Of a stretch of 64,000 bases of DNA, positions 11,046 to 23,199 are shown piece by piece (positions within the stretch are counted from its first letter, which is position 1; each line of letters begins with the position of its first letter). The position numbers and the translations under genes are program-made. The DNA is from Glandiceps talaboti. Its lineage: Eukaryota; Hemichordata; Enteropneusta; Spengelidae. A model generated the notes under the pieces. The model was not told where the DNA came from. It worked only from the letters and a program-made list of their open reading frames with translations, and did not search any database. Location of the stretch: positions 8,496,259 through 8,560,258 of the forward strand of contig NC_135559.1 in the NCBI RefSeq assembly GCF_964340395.1, in the 5' to 3' direction.

Positions 11046-11758
11046 TTAAGAGTTCCAACGGTGAGGTCTTGCTAGAAAGTCAACTTGTATAACGTGTATC
11101 CTTACGGGGGGATTTAAGTACAAGTGGCACTGTCACAGGACAGGTTCATAAATGTTATTATGAGTTATCATTACAAAGCTATGTTGAAGCTTGAAGATGT
11201 ACGTAGAAATATCAGTAAGATTTTGTCCAGCCTGATGATAAAATGTAGCAATAGTAGTTCCATTTCTGTTGAGGCAGATATTGCTCTGTTTCATGTCACA
11301 TCTGTAGCTCGTGAAGAAGATATATGCAGATTCATAATTAAAGCGAGACATACACTCGTTGAAACTGGAACTACTATTTTCATAATTTTAGTGTTCCTGT
11401 TTGACTTAAAGTTTGTTAAATTGTACTTGTTGATCGAAGTATAAATGATCGGCAAAAGATCTAACCCTATTAGGGACTCTCAATTTACAATTCGGTGACA
11501 AGGGAGAACATGTTTGAGACTTGAAGTGGTACTGTTTACGCACGGTATACACAGGTATATCAAAGACAGGTAGACCCGCTTTTATGCTAATACAAGGCTT
11601 GAGGTATTTCCTGTAAACATCTGAAGTACCTTTGCAACGGAAAATACTGAAAATGTACGGCTATTTGGGGTTTAAAGGCACATAGTCCAGACACCACGAA
11701 GAAGTTATATTCTTGTATTTTGACAAGTTTGAATAACAGACTAACTGAAGTGGAAGAC
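11046..11758. other. one stray minisatellite unit; ORF not supported
   Basis: Holds the diverged core AAATGTAGCAA unit at 11230-11251, related to the array at 0.7-0.9 kb. The 106-codon ORF at 11124-11444 runs through that unit and shows no recognisable domain. Confidence 0.5.
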
Positions 11759-11839
11759 TAAGGTCAAATAAATAATTCGTACACATATCTTACCTTAATT
11801 CATGGGCGATTTCATCTCAACCATCCCACAAGAGACTGG
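11759..11839 (-). repeat. inverted partner of 14339-14415 (~80 bp, near identical)
   Basis: Read on the minus strand this starts CCAGTCTCTTGTGGGATGG and ends ATTTATTTGACCTTA. It matches 14339-14415 with one substitution and a 3-4 bp indel. The minus-strand reading contains AAGGTAAGAT, like a splice donor, in both copies. The reading frame is not conserved, because this copy gains a stop. Identity is far higher than for the other dispersed repeats here, so the pair is recent. Confidence 0.85.
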
Positions 11840-14338
11840 TCCAGGCGCTCGGAGTACCACGGTGGTATATTTTTGGGTGTACCCCTAAATTATCAGAATT
11901 GTTAAAAACGCGAAATTAATATTATGAAAAACTGTGTAAGGTGACTTTAATACATCGTCTCTTTTGACACATATAAATATGAACTCAGATGAGTTTTACG
12001 TCAGTATTCAGACAGACAGACAAAACCGTGACTTGGGTTGAACTCTCGTTTACGTGACAACCGAGAATTGAATAAAAAAACATTCTTCCTCGTTTTTTCA
12101 ATTAGTCATGTAACACAGATAACATTTCAACCGAATCATAATTAATTTAAGAATTTAACAGAATTCTGTCTAACGTGTTTGTAATATCTGTTGACATTTT
12201 TGAGTGTCAATGTTGTACTGACTTCATAGAAAAGAAATATATAGCTATGTGTACTTTGAATGTAGTGTTCATCTGTTGTGTTGGTGGACACACTTAATTT
12301 GTTTCTCTAGCACACGTTGGGACAATGGCCATTATTCAAAGGCTCCATGTTTAAGTGTGTATAGGAATTATCATTGTTTGGATGAATTTCACGTGAATCA
12401 ACAACACTCGGTGAATTAATCTATCAAGTGTCAACTTTAATTTTTTAATCAATCATGCCCAGCACATTTATAATAACCAAACAGTGATGAATAACATTGG
12501 CGGTATACGAAGTTTTGTATGGCGAAAAAAGTAATTAGAAAAAAGAGTTTCTCCCTCTTTCGCCTTACAAAAGACAAACTGCTAAGAAATTGTTTTATTG
12601 TTCAAGCCTGGTGGTATGGATCCGCGAACAATGGAGTCGACCGCAAACTAATCATTTTAATACTTAGAACATGCAGGTTTGCGGTATCCCCATACAGAGA
12701 ATGTGCGTTGATGATCTACAAAATGAGTTTTATGTTCAATGAATGTTTTCTCAATGAGAGGAGGAAAATCTGCCGAGTTGCTAGGAAACGACAAAATCAT
12801 CTTAGTGCTCTTTAAGAATGTTTCCATAAAGGAATAGGTAAGAATGCGTCAAACAATGTATAAAATTAATCCTCATTTAGTAGCAAAAGCTCTTCTTCCG
12901 AGAAACACATTTATTTAGGAGTCTTTTCAGGGTGGATTTTACATTTTAAAATGATAAATTGGTAAATTTAAACTGTCAAGACCCGATGAATGATCAGTGA
13001 AGAAAAGCAGCATTGAAATCAAGCTTAAACCGTTTCTCACTGAATGGATTTGTTCAACATTTTTATTAAATGGTGAGAAACCAATCAATAGACAGAGCTG
13101 TGACGTTCTTCATCGTCAGTTCATTTTGACGGGATCGTCAACGGATCGACAAATGGCGAAGAGATGGTGAACACAAACCCCAGTCCATTCATGTCACAAT
13201 CAAGAGATTCAAGTATTGTATGGGACCTAAGAACGTAATAATAGCGAGTAATGCCATCGTGTATAGGGCTGAAGTAAAACCCCTATTAAGAGAGTCTGAA
13301 TGGAGAGATGCTTGCCATCAGGGAAGTAGCTTTGTTAAACCATAATAAAGACCATAATCAGAATCGAAGTATTTCTTTTATTGGCTATGTGCCATCACAT
13401 TTCATACTAAGCATTTCAAAGGCAGTTATTCACTGCTGTGCTTCACGTATTCAGAATAAGGTTTTAATTTTTCTATTACATTGATTGATGTGACGTCGAT
13501 GCCTTTGTTTCTGTTCACTGATAGCTTGTTGAGTCGTTTCCCCACTGAAATAAAACCTCTCATCTTTTGTTGCCTTAGAAATCCTTCACAATGGCTCATT
13601 ATTTTTGTTCATAAAGCTGAAGCAAATAGTAAGCGTGTTAATAGAAAAAACTCCATCTCGGTACAAAGTCCTAATATAACCGTCTATTCACGCAGACGCA
13701 TTCAAATATAACCAGCTAACACTGTGTAAGAGATAGATGTAGCCTAGTGTGGACCTACGTCGGTATCATATGCGCTGGTGGAGCTTGTACGTTGAATGTT
13801 TTAGTGTCAACTTGAACGGTAAGGAAGTACTTGAGCACATGTTATCTATGGCGTGAACAGTAACAGTGAGCTGTATTCGGTGACAGTGTCTGAGGCGTAT
13901 GTGTGTTTACATCCCAAGCCGATTTTTAATGGAGTTGACTTATAAGAGATAAGTTGTTCACTATTTAAAGGTTCTAACCCCCATTTTTCATATTTATCGA
14001 TTTATTATCAGAGCAAGGCGTTATTGAAGTGGAACAACGAGTGTCGTAAAAATGATGAATTCTCACATAACTGTTACTTACACCCATTCACTCTATACGT
14101 GTAGATGTTCACGGCAACTCGTGGTGAGGTGACTGTTCTTGCATCTCTTCGCTAACATCACCGTCGTGTCTCTAGCAGCGAGCAAATGTAGAACATCGAC
14201 CATTCCGGAAACAATTGTCAAAGAAAATTCTATATTCCAGTGATTGTAACTAATGCCCTGGCTTATTTTGATGTGGACACAACACAGTTATTTGTTGCCA
14301 TGTAACAACGACTTCTAAATGAGTATAGAGATACAGCA
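11840..14338. other. 2.5 kb interval between inverted repeats
   Basis: ORFs at 12519-12815 (98 codons, basic, starting MAKKVIRKK) and 13481-13711 (76 codons) show no recognisable domain. The interval is not obviously a transposon, as neither transposase nor reverse transcriptase motifs were seen. Confidence 0.5.
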
Positions 14339-14415
14339 CCAGTCTCTTGTGGGATGGTTGAGATGAAATCGTCCATGAAGGTAAGATATGTGTACGAATT
14401 ATTTATTTGACCTTA
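14339..14415 (+). repeat. inverted partner of 11759-11839
   Basis: Begins CCAGTCTCTTGTGGG and contains CCATGAAG|GTAAGATATG, an exon-end-like string. Similarity weakens but continues about 40 bp beyond ACCTTA. See the entry at 11759. Confidence 0.85.
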
Positions 14416-14774
14416 TCAGTTAGTGTATTATTGATTCATTTGAATATGACATCTGAAATTGTCATGCTAAATGTTCCCCGTTGTCTGACCAATATATTAC
14501 CAATACACCAGGGATAATTGTTTATGAAACACTTTTAATTATGCATACTTACGTTTGGTAATTACACCCAAGTAAATGTTCGACAGTAATCGCATCATTC
14601 GATCAGGATGAACTTTAAACTTATCCCTGTTCCAATTCACTTCTCGTGATGAATTTGCATTAAAACCGAGGAGTTGATGCTGATATAAAAGGACTGGTTC
14701 AGATATATTTGCGTGTAGTGTGTCTATATAAACAGTATGCAAGAATAATTGTTTCAATATTACTTAATGTGTGT

Positions 14775-14995
<221 letters not shown>

Positions 14996-16078
14996 CAACA
15001 AATATACACTGAGAGCGAGCGCGTGTGAAAAATTGCAGTAATTTGAATTTCGGTATATTTGGGTCGAGCGATAGCTCAATACATGGATCAAACACAAGAG
15101 ACTTGTTCATAGCTTTAAAAGGACAAAGATCAACGTTTTTTGATAATTGAAAGCGTTAAACCAATTTACCTTTCTGACAGGCTGTTAATATTTATGACTC
15201 TATGAAGAGTAATGACACATGAGCACATAGAAATGGGTAGGCTATACTGTGTCAATCCTTAAGCATGTATTATTGTAGGAGACTTCAAATTGAAATTTTG
15301 GATAATAGTTTAGTAACCTCTGAACTTAATATACACAATGCACACACAGTGCCGCTCCTCTTTATTGTGTATATGTACGTGAACGAATATACTGACTCAA
15401 ATTTAGACATTTTCATTCAAAATTGAAGAGTTTGGTCTATTTCATACCAAACTAATTATGTGTATGGGTATTGCTGTGTCAATGCCAGTCTAAAATTTAG
15501 TTTAGAACTGACGTTTTGTTGCATATTTTTCGGCGGGAAATTTTGGGGTTAATAGTTTGATGGATATGCGATAAAACAAGTGTATAGTGATTACAATGCG
15601 TGTGATATAAGGTAAAGGAAATAAACAGGAACAGTGCAATTTTGTCGCATTTATCCTTTCAGAGCTTAGAGAAATCCTAATTTTCAGAAAATGGGAATTT
15701 GAGGTCTAAATTATCAACAGCTGCAAATCCCCTTCTGTGGCACTGAGTATTATGTTTATGACAAGTAAACTGCAATTTTTCTAATTACGGAACAGAATGA
15801 AGGATTAAATTCTATTAAGTTTATTTCAGGATATGGAGTTCGTCTGCAACATTTCCCGCCAAATTAGTCTTCCGGTTGTCTATTCAATGTGACGTGTAAT
15901 ATTCAATCATACTTTGACGATATTTTGACGTAAACAATAAAGTCAAATACACTCATAATTTTTAGATCTATTAAAATCTAGATTAACAAAGACAAGGTCG
16001 TGACCTCGACTATTACATTAGACATCGGGAACATATATGACACACTTAAAAGTATTCCCACTATGAAGTCATTTGATG
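14996..16078. other. no gene seen
   Basis: Holds two GGCGGGAAA 9-mers (15532-15540 plus, 15852-15860 as complement). No array, ORF or hairpin was noted. Confidence 0.5.
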
Positions 16079-16530
16079 TTTGCATGAAAATTGAACTCTT
16101 TTGCAACCTAATTTGCCACCTTCATCTTCCCGCCAATTTTCTCTGAAATAATTTCATCTTTTCTCGGGGTTTGCCCGAAAATTGAAGTTTCTTCGTAACC
16201 TAATTTGCCACGTCGTTCATCTTCCCACCAATTTTCTCTGAAAACAAAATTAATTTTTTTTCACGAGGTTTGCACGAAAATGTGAGTTTCCTTATTACCT
16301 AATCCGTCACGTTCATCTTCAAAAATTTGTAAAGTTTAACTAAAAATTGATATTTTCTCAAGGTTTGCTCAAATATTGAAATTTCTCTACAACCTGATTA
16401 CTTGAGTTCATATTATCACCGAGTTTCTTAAATGTTGAATTTCTCGACGTTTACACGAAAATACAAAAAATCTTTAAAACTCAATTACCCATCCAATTTC
16501 TTTTAAAAATATATATAATTCAATTTTCCC
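16079..16530. repeat. ~95 bp degenerate tandem array, five units
   Basis: Units start with TTTGCnCGAAAAT near 16079, 16170, 16269, 16364 and 16448 (spacing 91, 99, 95 and 84). Each continues with a TTTCnnnnnAACCTAATTnnCCAC block and, in the first two, CATCTTCCCRCCAATTTTCTC. Divergence grows towards the 3' end. Confidence 0.8.
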
Positions 16531-16599
16531 ACAATGTCTGTCTCGTGCATTTTCAACGTTATATATTTAGATTTGAATGATAAACTTTGTCTTTTACAG

Positions 16600-16965
16600 T
16601 GTGACGTCAGAATTCAGATTCATAACTGTGCACTTGTTAAAATATTGCCCGCCAAAATCATGATCCAGGGCGTTATTTGTCCTCTCAGAGGGTACGGTAA
16701 AATATGTGAATATATATGAAATAATAATGTCCCTACAGCATTAAGGTGACGCCAAATTATGTTAATCATTAATTAAACAAAGTTATTAAAACGAATTCCC
16801 GCGTTATTCACTGGGTCCGAATGTCGTCAGAATTATGACCTTGATTCTCGTTCTTTTGTATTTGCTGTGTCAGAGGGTATGGTCAAATAAAAACACGACA
16901 TGAGACAATGTCCCTACAGCATTAAATTGATTAATACATTGTTCCAAATTATGTTAACAGCATTA
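16600..16965. repeat. ~181 bp tandem duplication
   Basis: Two diverged copies share GTCAGAATT, then CAGAGGGTAYGGT, then AATGTCCCTACAGCATTAA (from 16726 and 16907), then CCAAATTATGTTAA. The 16534-16719 ORF lies across the first copy and is probably not coding. Confidence 0.7.
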
Positions 16966-18350
16966 CTCGTTTTAACACGATTTAAAGTCATTTAAAGTCA
17001 CGCCAAAGGTATTAAAACTAATTTATTTGTCAACATCATTTACCGAGTTTAATCTTTTGTTACTTCTGTCGTATAGTTGTAATCCAAAATAGTGTCGACA
17101 CATTGTAATTATAACTTTATATTGTGTATTTTGAGTTTGTTAATGATGGCAAATATTCAAGGATAAATTTGTCTCGATGAAAAATTGCCCTCACATTGTA
17201 AAAATAAATTGATGCCATGCATTGATGTTCGTGAAATTGAACTCGCCACTTTCTTGGTAAACGCACGCGCGCCTCGGGGTCCCACGCTATGGAGACCTAG
17301 CTAGTAACTAATAACGCTGAAACAAAACTATATTTCTGAACAGAAATTTACATGATTTCTACGAAAGACTGTTTCACCAAATGAACTCTGGCGCCTACAA
17401 ATGAGACAAATTTTTGTGGGCTGAACATTGGATGAGTAAGAGCTTTCATGGCGATCGCCACATTGTCTTTGTGATACCTAAGCCTATTGTTACTTTGTAT
17501 ATGATTTGGCTACTATCTCCTCAGAAAATGATATTTCACAGAAATCGAACAAATTAGGATTGTATTGTTGAGTGGATGATACACAACTGTTTCAGATGAC
17601 ATGATTTTCTGTGTACATCATTTGAAAAAAAGCCGAATCTAAAATGTGTAGGTTCTATTTTTTTCCTTTTTTCCCCCATTTTTTTCATTTTAATAAAACC
17701 TCTCACAACCGTTTAAGTTTGAAATTCTGTACATGAACCCACAATGGAAATAAAATTTCAAAAACCCCTAAAAACTGAATATTACATACCACACAATTTA
17801 GGTCTGTGTGATGCTAATACGAAAACTGTCCTTTTCAATTTAAAATGATAGTTCTAATATTTATGTTTGCATAAATTCTTGCTGCACAAAATTGTACTGA
17901 GCAAATATTGCATCTGATGAAAACATCTAACTATGCTTCAACCCCAACCGTTCACTGCTTGTCGACCTGTCTTCCAAATATGCAATGAATAAAACATCAG
18001 TGTGTCATAAGAGAGAAGGAGAATCCTTTGTGGCTGTAGAATGAAATATACATGTTCGTATTATCAATGATTGATTGTAATAGTCATTTTGTGTATATTT
18101 CTGTGTAGTTAGTGTCAATGTTCTTTTCAAAATGGGTAAAAACCACTCGCCTTGAGTGTTTGCCGTCGTATTACTGTATTCAATGTCGTACTAAACTCCT
18201 CATGACTGTTTATTAATTTACAACAATTTTCAAAGCATGTTGAATGTAAATGTTTGAATGTGTTGCAGTTTCTTAGAAAGAAGGGTTTTTAAGAGCTCTG
18301 TTATCCTTATTCTGTTTCTTCGTCATCGTCGTCGTTGCCGCCGTAAAGAG
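16966..18350. other. AT-rich sequence, no gene seen
   Basis: No arrays, ORFs or convincing splice sites were noted over about 1.4 kb. Confidence 0.5.

Positions 18351-18413
<63 letters not shown>
18351..18413. repeat. (ATC)n microsatellite, about 21 units
   Basis: An uninterrupted trinucleotide run. The Asp- or Ile-repeat ORFs here are artefacts. Confidence 0.98.
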
Positions 18414-18649
18414 GCATTGTTTTCCTCCAAGTGTGTTTTGTAACATTATGCTTACTGATACTAGTAATACCGTGGACATTTGTTTGTTAAGTATTGCACA
18501 CTCTAGCTAAGAACTATGTCTTGTACTACCAGATTTGAACTGAATTCCTCTCGTAAGAGCAAAACCATAGATTTTTGGTCCTGCATACATTGTTGGAATG
18601 CAACATTCTGAGCTATAACTATTATACGTGATGTACCCTTTAATTGGAA

Positions 18650-18960
18650 AATTAATTATATGAAACTACATGAAATTTTGTAAAGCTTGCATACTGAACA
18701 AATTGCCTAATTATCGAAAAATCATTAATTATGCAAATGACTAATTAACGTTCATTGGATGTTTACCAAAACCAAATCATGTCTTGACATAACTATATGG
18801 AAGGTATGTAGCACGTTTCATTATAATCGATGCTGTAGTAATGTTTTTTAGATATCGTGTCTACAGACAGACGAACACACACAAACATGCACACACTCAC
18901 AGACAGACAGACAGACAGACAGACTGAAATATAGCTTAACCTCCCCTTTCGGGAGGTCAA
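18650..18960 (+). mobile_element. microsatellite-bearing dispersed element, copy 1
   Basis: The landmarks GCCTAATT, TTTACCAAAACC and GATATCGTGTCTACAGACAGACG lead into (ACAG)n at 18901-18924, and a perfect hairpin ACCTCCC-ctttc-GGGAGGT (18939-18957) follows. A second copy lies inverted at 19680-19870. The shared junction between element and ACAG repeat shows that the microsatellite belongs to the element. Confidence 0.65.
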
Positions 18961-18977
18961 AATCATAATACATTTGT

Positions 18978-18980
<3 letters not shown>

Positions 18981-19009
<29 letters not shown>

Positions 19010-19060
19010 CATACATACATACATACACACACACATACATACATACATACATACATACAT
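18981..19060. repeat. (ATAC)n microsatellite
   Basis: About 20 ACAT units with a short (AC)n interruption near 19025-19034. Confidence 0.98.
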
Positions 19061-19245
19061 GCATATTAATACATAGACTATAGACATTTAAGTGTTGTCA
19101 AAAAATGAATTCTTGGTTCAATTCGACGTAAATGGGACTAATTATCGATGGATACGTATTCACTGCAGCTGATTAATGTATTTCCGATAAACCCATTCCT
19201 ATTCTGAAGCTCATTTAGCCGTAAGGCATCCCTTTCATACTCTAA
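19061..19245. other. upstream flank of candidate exon
   Basis: Unique sequence. The frame of the candidate exon at 19339 is closed by a TAA at 19243-19245. A TTTAATAAATG string at about 19258-19268 is a weak TATA-like site. Confidence 0.4.
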
Positions 19246-19338
19246 GGTCATTACTGCTTTAATAAATGTTTTTCCAACACTCAATTATTCGCGCCCGAGC
19301 TCTTTCTCACAATTACCCATGATTCATTGTACTCAAGA

Positions 19339-19458
19339 ATGATACGATTCACCACCTTTCTAATCACCGTCTTTCTCTCTCTCTTCGTCTTGGAGATGAA
19401 AGTGTCACCTCTTCGACTCGGACGATTCGTCTGCTCTTGGTGTAACGGTATAATCAAT
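19339..19458 (+). CDS. candidate first coding exon with signal peptide
   Basis: An ATG with A at -3 opens a 40-codon segment ending at AAT|GTAAGTATA, an excellent donor from +1 to +6 (GT at 19459). The frame continues to TGA at 19492-19494 if unspliced (51 codons). Residues 1-19 are a short basic start (MIRF) and a 15-residue hydrophobic core (TTFLITVFLSLFVLE), typical of a signal peptide. Then come a basic stretch and a Cys-Ser-Trp-Cys motif at 32-35. If real, this is the first coding exon of a secreted peptide. Caution: a similar 25 nt string (AGTGTCACCTC...CGACTCG) recurs at 54214-54238, so part of the exon may be repeat-derived. No family recognised. Confidence 0.3.
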
Positions 19459-19646
19459 GTAAGTATAAGTTGTTATCTTTCTAATGTCATGTGATGTCAT
19501 ATATTACTGACTTAATAACATTGGTCCATTTTAATGATATTTATTAGGACAATTTTCAGGCTTATTGCAGGGTTTCGAGGTATCAAACATAGGTCAACAA
19601 ATGCTGTCAAACTTTGTTATCTGGTTATTTCATCTATGTTATAGTC

Positions 19647-19654
19647 GTGTGTGT

Positions 19655-19721
<67 letters not shown>
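19647..19721. repeat. (GT)n then (GTCT)n
   Basis: (GT)n at 19647-19687 with one TA interruption, then (GTCT)n to 19721. It is joined to ACACGATATC and forms the microsatellite of the inverted element copy. Confidence 0.97.
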
Positions 19722-19723
<2 letters not shown>

Positions 19724-19870
19724 CACGATATCTAGAAAACTGATATATTCGTTCAATGAGATCTGATACACATCTTATAGTAATGGCAAGTACTCATTAG
19801 GTTTTGGTAAAGTTTAAAACGTTCTATGAATATTAATGGAAAATTTGCTAAATTTTGGTTTACGGGAATT
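19680..19870 (-). mobile_element. microsatellite-bearing dispersed element, copy 2
   Basis: On the minus strand it runs GCCTAATT, TTAATATTCAT, TTTACCAAAACCTAATGA, a CTTGCCATnACTATA block, GATATCGTGTAGACAGACAG and into (ACAG)n. The order matches 18650-18924. The terminal CCTCCC hairpin of copy 1 is not found here. Confidence 0.6.
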
Positions 19871-19980
19871 AGGCTAGATTTTAATTGTTGTTGTTGTATG
19901 TACGTCGAATTGAATTTTCTTTCCAACAGTAGTTTTTTTTTTGAAAACTCTAAATAGTTGTAAATGGGAGACTAACAGAT

Positions 19981-20088
19981 CTCACTCACTCACTCACTCA
20001 CTCACTCACTCACTCACTCACTCACTCACTCACTCGTACGTACATACATGCATACATACATACATACATACATACATACATACATACA
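19981..20088. repeat. (CTCA)n then (ACAT)n
   Basis: About 14 CTCA units pass through CGTACGTACATACATG into (ACAT)n ending at 20088. Confidence 0.97.
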
Positions 20089-20561
20089 ATGTACATATAT
20101 AAATGGTTACACACAAAAACAGATATGTATATTTTTGTTGTTTTTATAAAACTGTTTATAGATCTTCGTTGTTGAGATTGTCTAGTCAGTTCTAATGACA
20201 CTTGTTTTTGAAACACCCGTGTAATGTCTTAAAGCTTTCTTGGTATTTGAATCTTTCTTACCTAGCATTACATGTATTTTGCTTTCTAATTATCACTGAG
20301 AAAGGTAATTCGTATTGATAAGTTTTCTGACCAGTGCAAAGTCCAACAACAATATGAATTACGACCGGAAAGTGTCGACACTTATGATTTTTTTTTTTAG
20401 ATTGTGAATGTGGGATTTTTCCATTGAGACATAAGAGTGGGTGTTGGGAATACATTGAATAGACTAACTATACAATTTATGAAGGATGTTGTTTTCATCA
20501 CATCACAAACCAGGAAGTTCAGTTTTCTTTCATATTTCCCCAAGACTATGAAATCACAAGA
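20089..20561. other. no gene seen
   Basis: The only ORF (20258-20455, minus strand) has no motif. Confidence 0.5.
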
Positions 20562-20564
20562 TAA

Positions 20565-20933
20565 GGCCTAAAAAAATAATTGGTTCCGGTTACCCGAACC
20601 CACCTAGCTTTTCACTGCCGACCCTAAACTTTTTTTTTACGTATTTGAGAAAAAAATGATAAAATCGCAAAAATTGTAATGTCTCACGATAAATAGTGGA
20701 TGCGGAAACTGACATCAACTTGAAAAGACACTCTAAAAAACTGTTCTCCCAATCTGTAATGGCTGTACATCTGATACAAAACACAGATACCATTTGGAAA
20801 ACAATGGAAAACCGTGAACTAGACACTCACACACAAAAAACCTCCATAACAAAAAATAAAATAAAAAATCTACCTACCCCACCTATTCGAAAATAGAGTG
20901 TAACCGGACCCACACAATTTTTTTTATTAGGCC
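20565..20933. mobile_element. Harbinger-like MITE with TAA target duplications
   Basis: A 369 bp element begins GGCCTAAAAAAATAATTGG and ends with the inverse form; the right end reads on the minus strand as GGCCTAATAAAAAAAATTG. Just inside, both ends carry TCCGGTTAC. TAA flanks both sides (20562-20564 and 20934-20936). PIF/Harbinger transposons are known for 3 bp TWA duplications and G-rich termini, so this superfamily is the best inference. A second, more diverged copy is at 37263-37605. The 60-80 codon ORFs inside are not conserved transposase. Confidence 0.8.
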
Positions 20934-20936
20934 TAA

Positions 20937-21917
20937 CTTTTAACAGACGGGGAGTTAATTAATTTCTGTCACCCATTGTATAGATATTGTATGAATATTT
21001 GGCGTGTTCTTTCAACTTCGTAAAATCAGCCACCAGGTGATAACGATATTTTCACAATTTGAAAGTTTACTAAGTCCCCTGAGAAGTGCCAACAATTATA
21101 TTTGCCTGTCGTGAACGAGGGTGTTACAAGAACTTACGTATTCATATTGTGTACTCAAGCAACACCACGAGCGGCTAACAGTGATTATGTATCCAATCAA
21201 GTTAACTCCTTTGTTGCAATATTATTTTAAGCGCCAAATGACAATCAAAAGAGCAAAAATGTCGTCTGCCATTCTATAGTGTAAAAGGGCTGTGAAAACG
21301 CATTGAAGTCTCGGCTGTCTCGACCACCTGAGACCAACTATTACCTATAGAATTCTCATTTTTTGCATTAATTCAATGGGCAATTGACTAAAATGGGTTA
21401 TCTTTCAGCGTAATTCATACGAACTATTAGAATTAGGAACGTAACTGGTAACTGGTAGTTTAGGATTCACGGGTGAATGGCTTCTTTCCTTTAATTTGAT
21501 CAGGTCACGTGGAAGTCCCCCGTGAGTAGAACGAATAACAAATTTATTGTCAAATTTGGTTACTTATGAATAACGTTGTTCATGCAATGAACTATCATCT
21601 AGTAGGCTAAATCTCGGCCCAAACTGTTCGAGATGTTCCAAGTTTGGTCAATGCCGTCTCCTGTTTAAATCACCTTTTAGATTTATTTCAGTAAGCACTT
21701 CAATCAATGTTTTAAAACCAGTTAGTTGGGACGGAATGCCACCCTATGCACTAAATAAAAGTTTGCAAAAATTAGAGACACACTCTCCCGCCAAAATACA
21801 TTTAACAAAGATCGGATATACCCCCATTCCTACTGAAATAGGTTCTGCGAAGATCAGATGCAACTCTTCCCACCAAAAAAAGAAGCCAAAATACGATTTG
21901 GCATGGGAGTCCCAGAG
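20937..21917. other. no gene seen
   Basis: Contains TCTCCCGCCAAAATAC near 21786 and TCTTCCCACCAAAA near 21868, two E2F-like strings about 80 bp apart. Confidence 0.5.
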
Positions 21918-22024
21918 ATGATTATTCATGGTTGAATAATGCATATTCTTGAATCCTAAGTGCCTATTCCCCTTTGTGTAAAACATCTCTCACGAATAAT
22001 CATTGTTCAACCATGAATAATCAT
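21918..22024. repeat. 31 bp inverted repeat with 45 nt loop
   Basis: 21918-21948 begins ATGATTATTCATGGTTGAA. It matches the reverse complement of 21994-22024 at all but about three positions. Outside the stem a CATGGG-type match extends the symmetry. This may be a small foldback element. Confidence 0.9.
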
Positions 22025-23199
22025 TTCTGCTAACCCCCATGACGCAATGTGGTCCACACCAAAGATACCCTATAAAGTCACAAGATCAACTTGATGTCTC
22101 TCTGAAATCGCAAGTAGTTGTAGGTGATGCATATGAAATCATGAAATGGCTCTCCAGAACCCATACTTTATTAGAATGTCTCTATTTCCTGGACTGGTGT
22201 TCCCCTTTAAGTATGGAGTTCCCATGATGTAGGAACTTCTTGCTACTCCTTTGACAACGTACGTTACAATATATACATGAATCATGAATATGGTAATTAG
22301 CATGAATAGAAACATCATGTTGAGTGCTCAACAGTTTATAATGTGACTCGTGTAATGAATAGAGCGATCACCAAGGTCAAGTTATCTTGAAGGGACGTCG
22401 GTTGTCAACTTCGTATTTTATCCTTAAACGACTTCCTTATTATCCGGATATTAGTGTCGTCCACGGACTCTTGTACTTCGTAGTGCGGGGAACCCGTGAT
22501 TAATGATTTATACCATGGCATCATTCATAGTTAGAAATTCGTTGTATGCGCTTGCGTAGTACATTTTAACAGAACGCAGATGTAATTTACACGATTCTGA
22601 TAGAAAATGACAAAGTCATTAAGTCAAATTTCTAGGTGTGACGTCACTTGGTCGAGCAGCTGTCAGTCTAGTCTAAGACTTACTGGTGAATCAAAGAAAC
22701 GTTTTCATATGTGTTATTGTTAGAAAAGTACGGTTTGGATATTTAAACTTTTGTTTTGATGTCCTGATGGCAAATATGCCCGAGTTAGTGTTTGAAATTC
22801 GTCACTGCATTGGCTGCGAGCATGCGACATGTCTAAAATTAGCAACATACACTGGCAATCTACAATATATAAATAAAAAAAAAGAGTATGATTTGGTCGT
22901 GATGCAAAGTAGTGCAATGCTACTCTGAAAAAAAATTGATTGTGCGTTGCATGTAATATATAACTGAGATATTCTTGAACTTGTAGTGCAGTTTTGTTTA
23001 CAAATAGACTATGTTTTCGATGCTAATGCCACGAACGTTGCCTACAATAGCGTCATTTACACATATGCATCCTAAAACCCAGGGACTCGTCATCTCCTAA
23101 ATATGTACATGTATGTACACGTAGTAAGCTTACAGCATTCTCTTTGATAAGTGTCCGTTATTTATCGTCGTACATACAGTCATATTTACAGTTTATACA
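22025..23199. other. no gene seen
   Basis: The 80-codon plus-strand ORF at 22686-22928 has no recognisable domain. A GTGACGTCAC-type CRE lies near 22638-22647. Confidence 0.45.
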
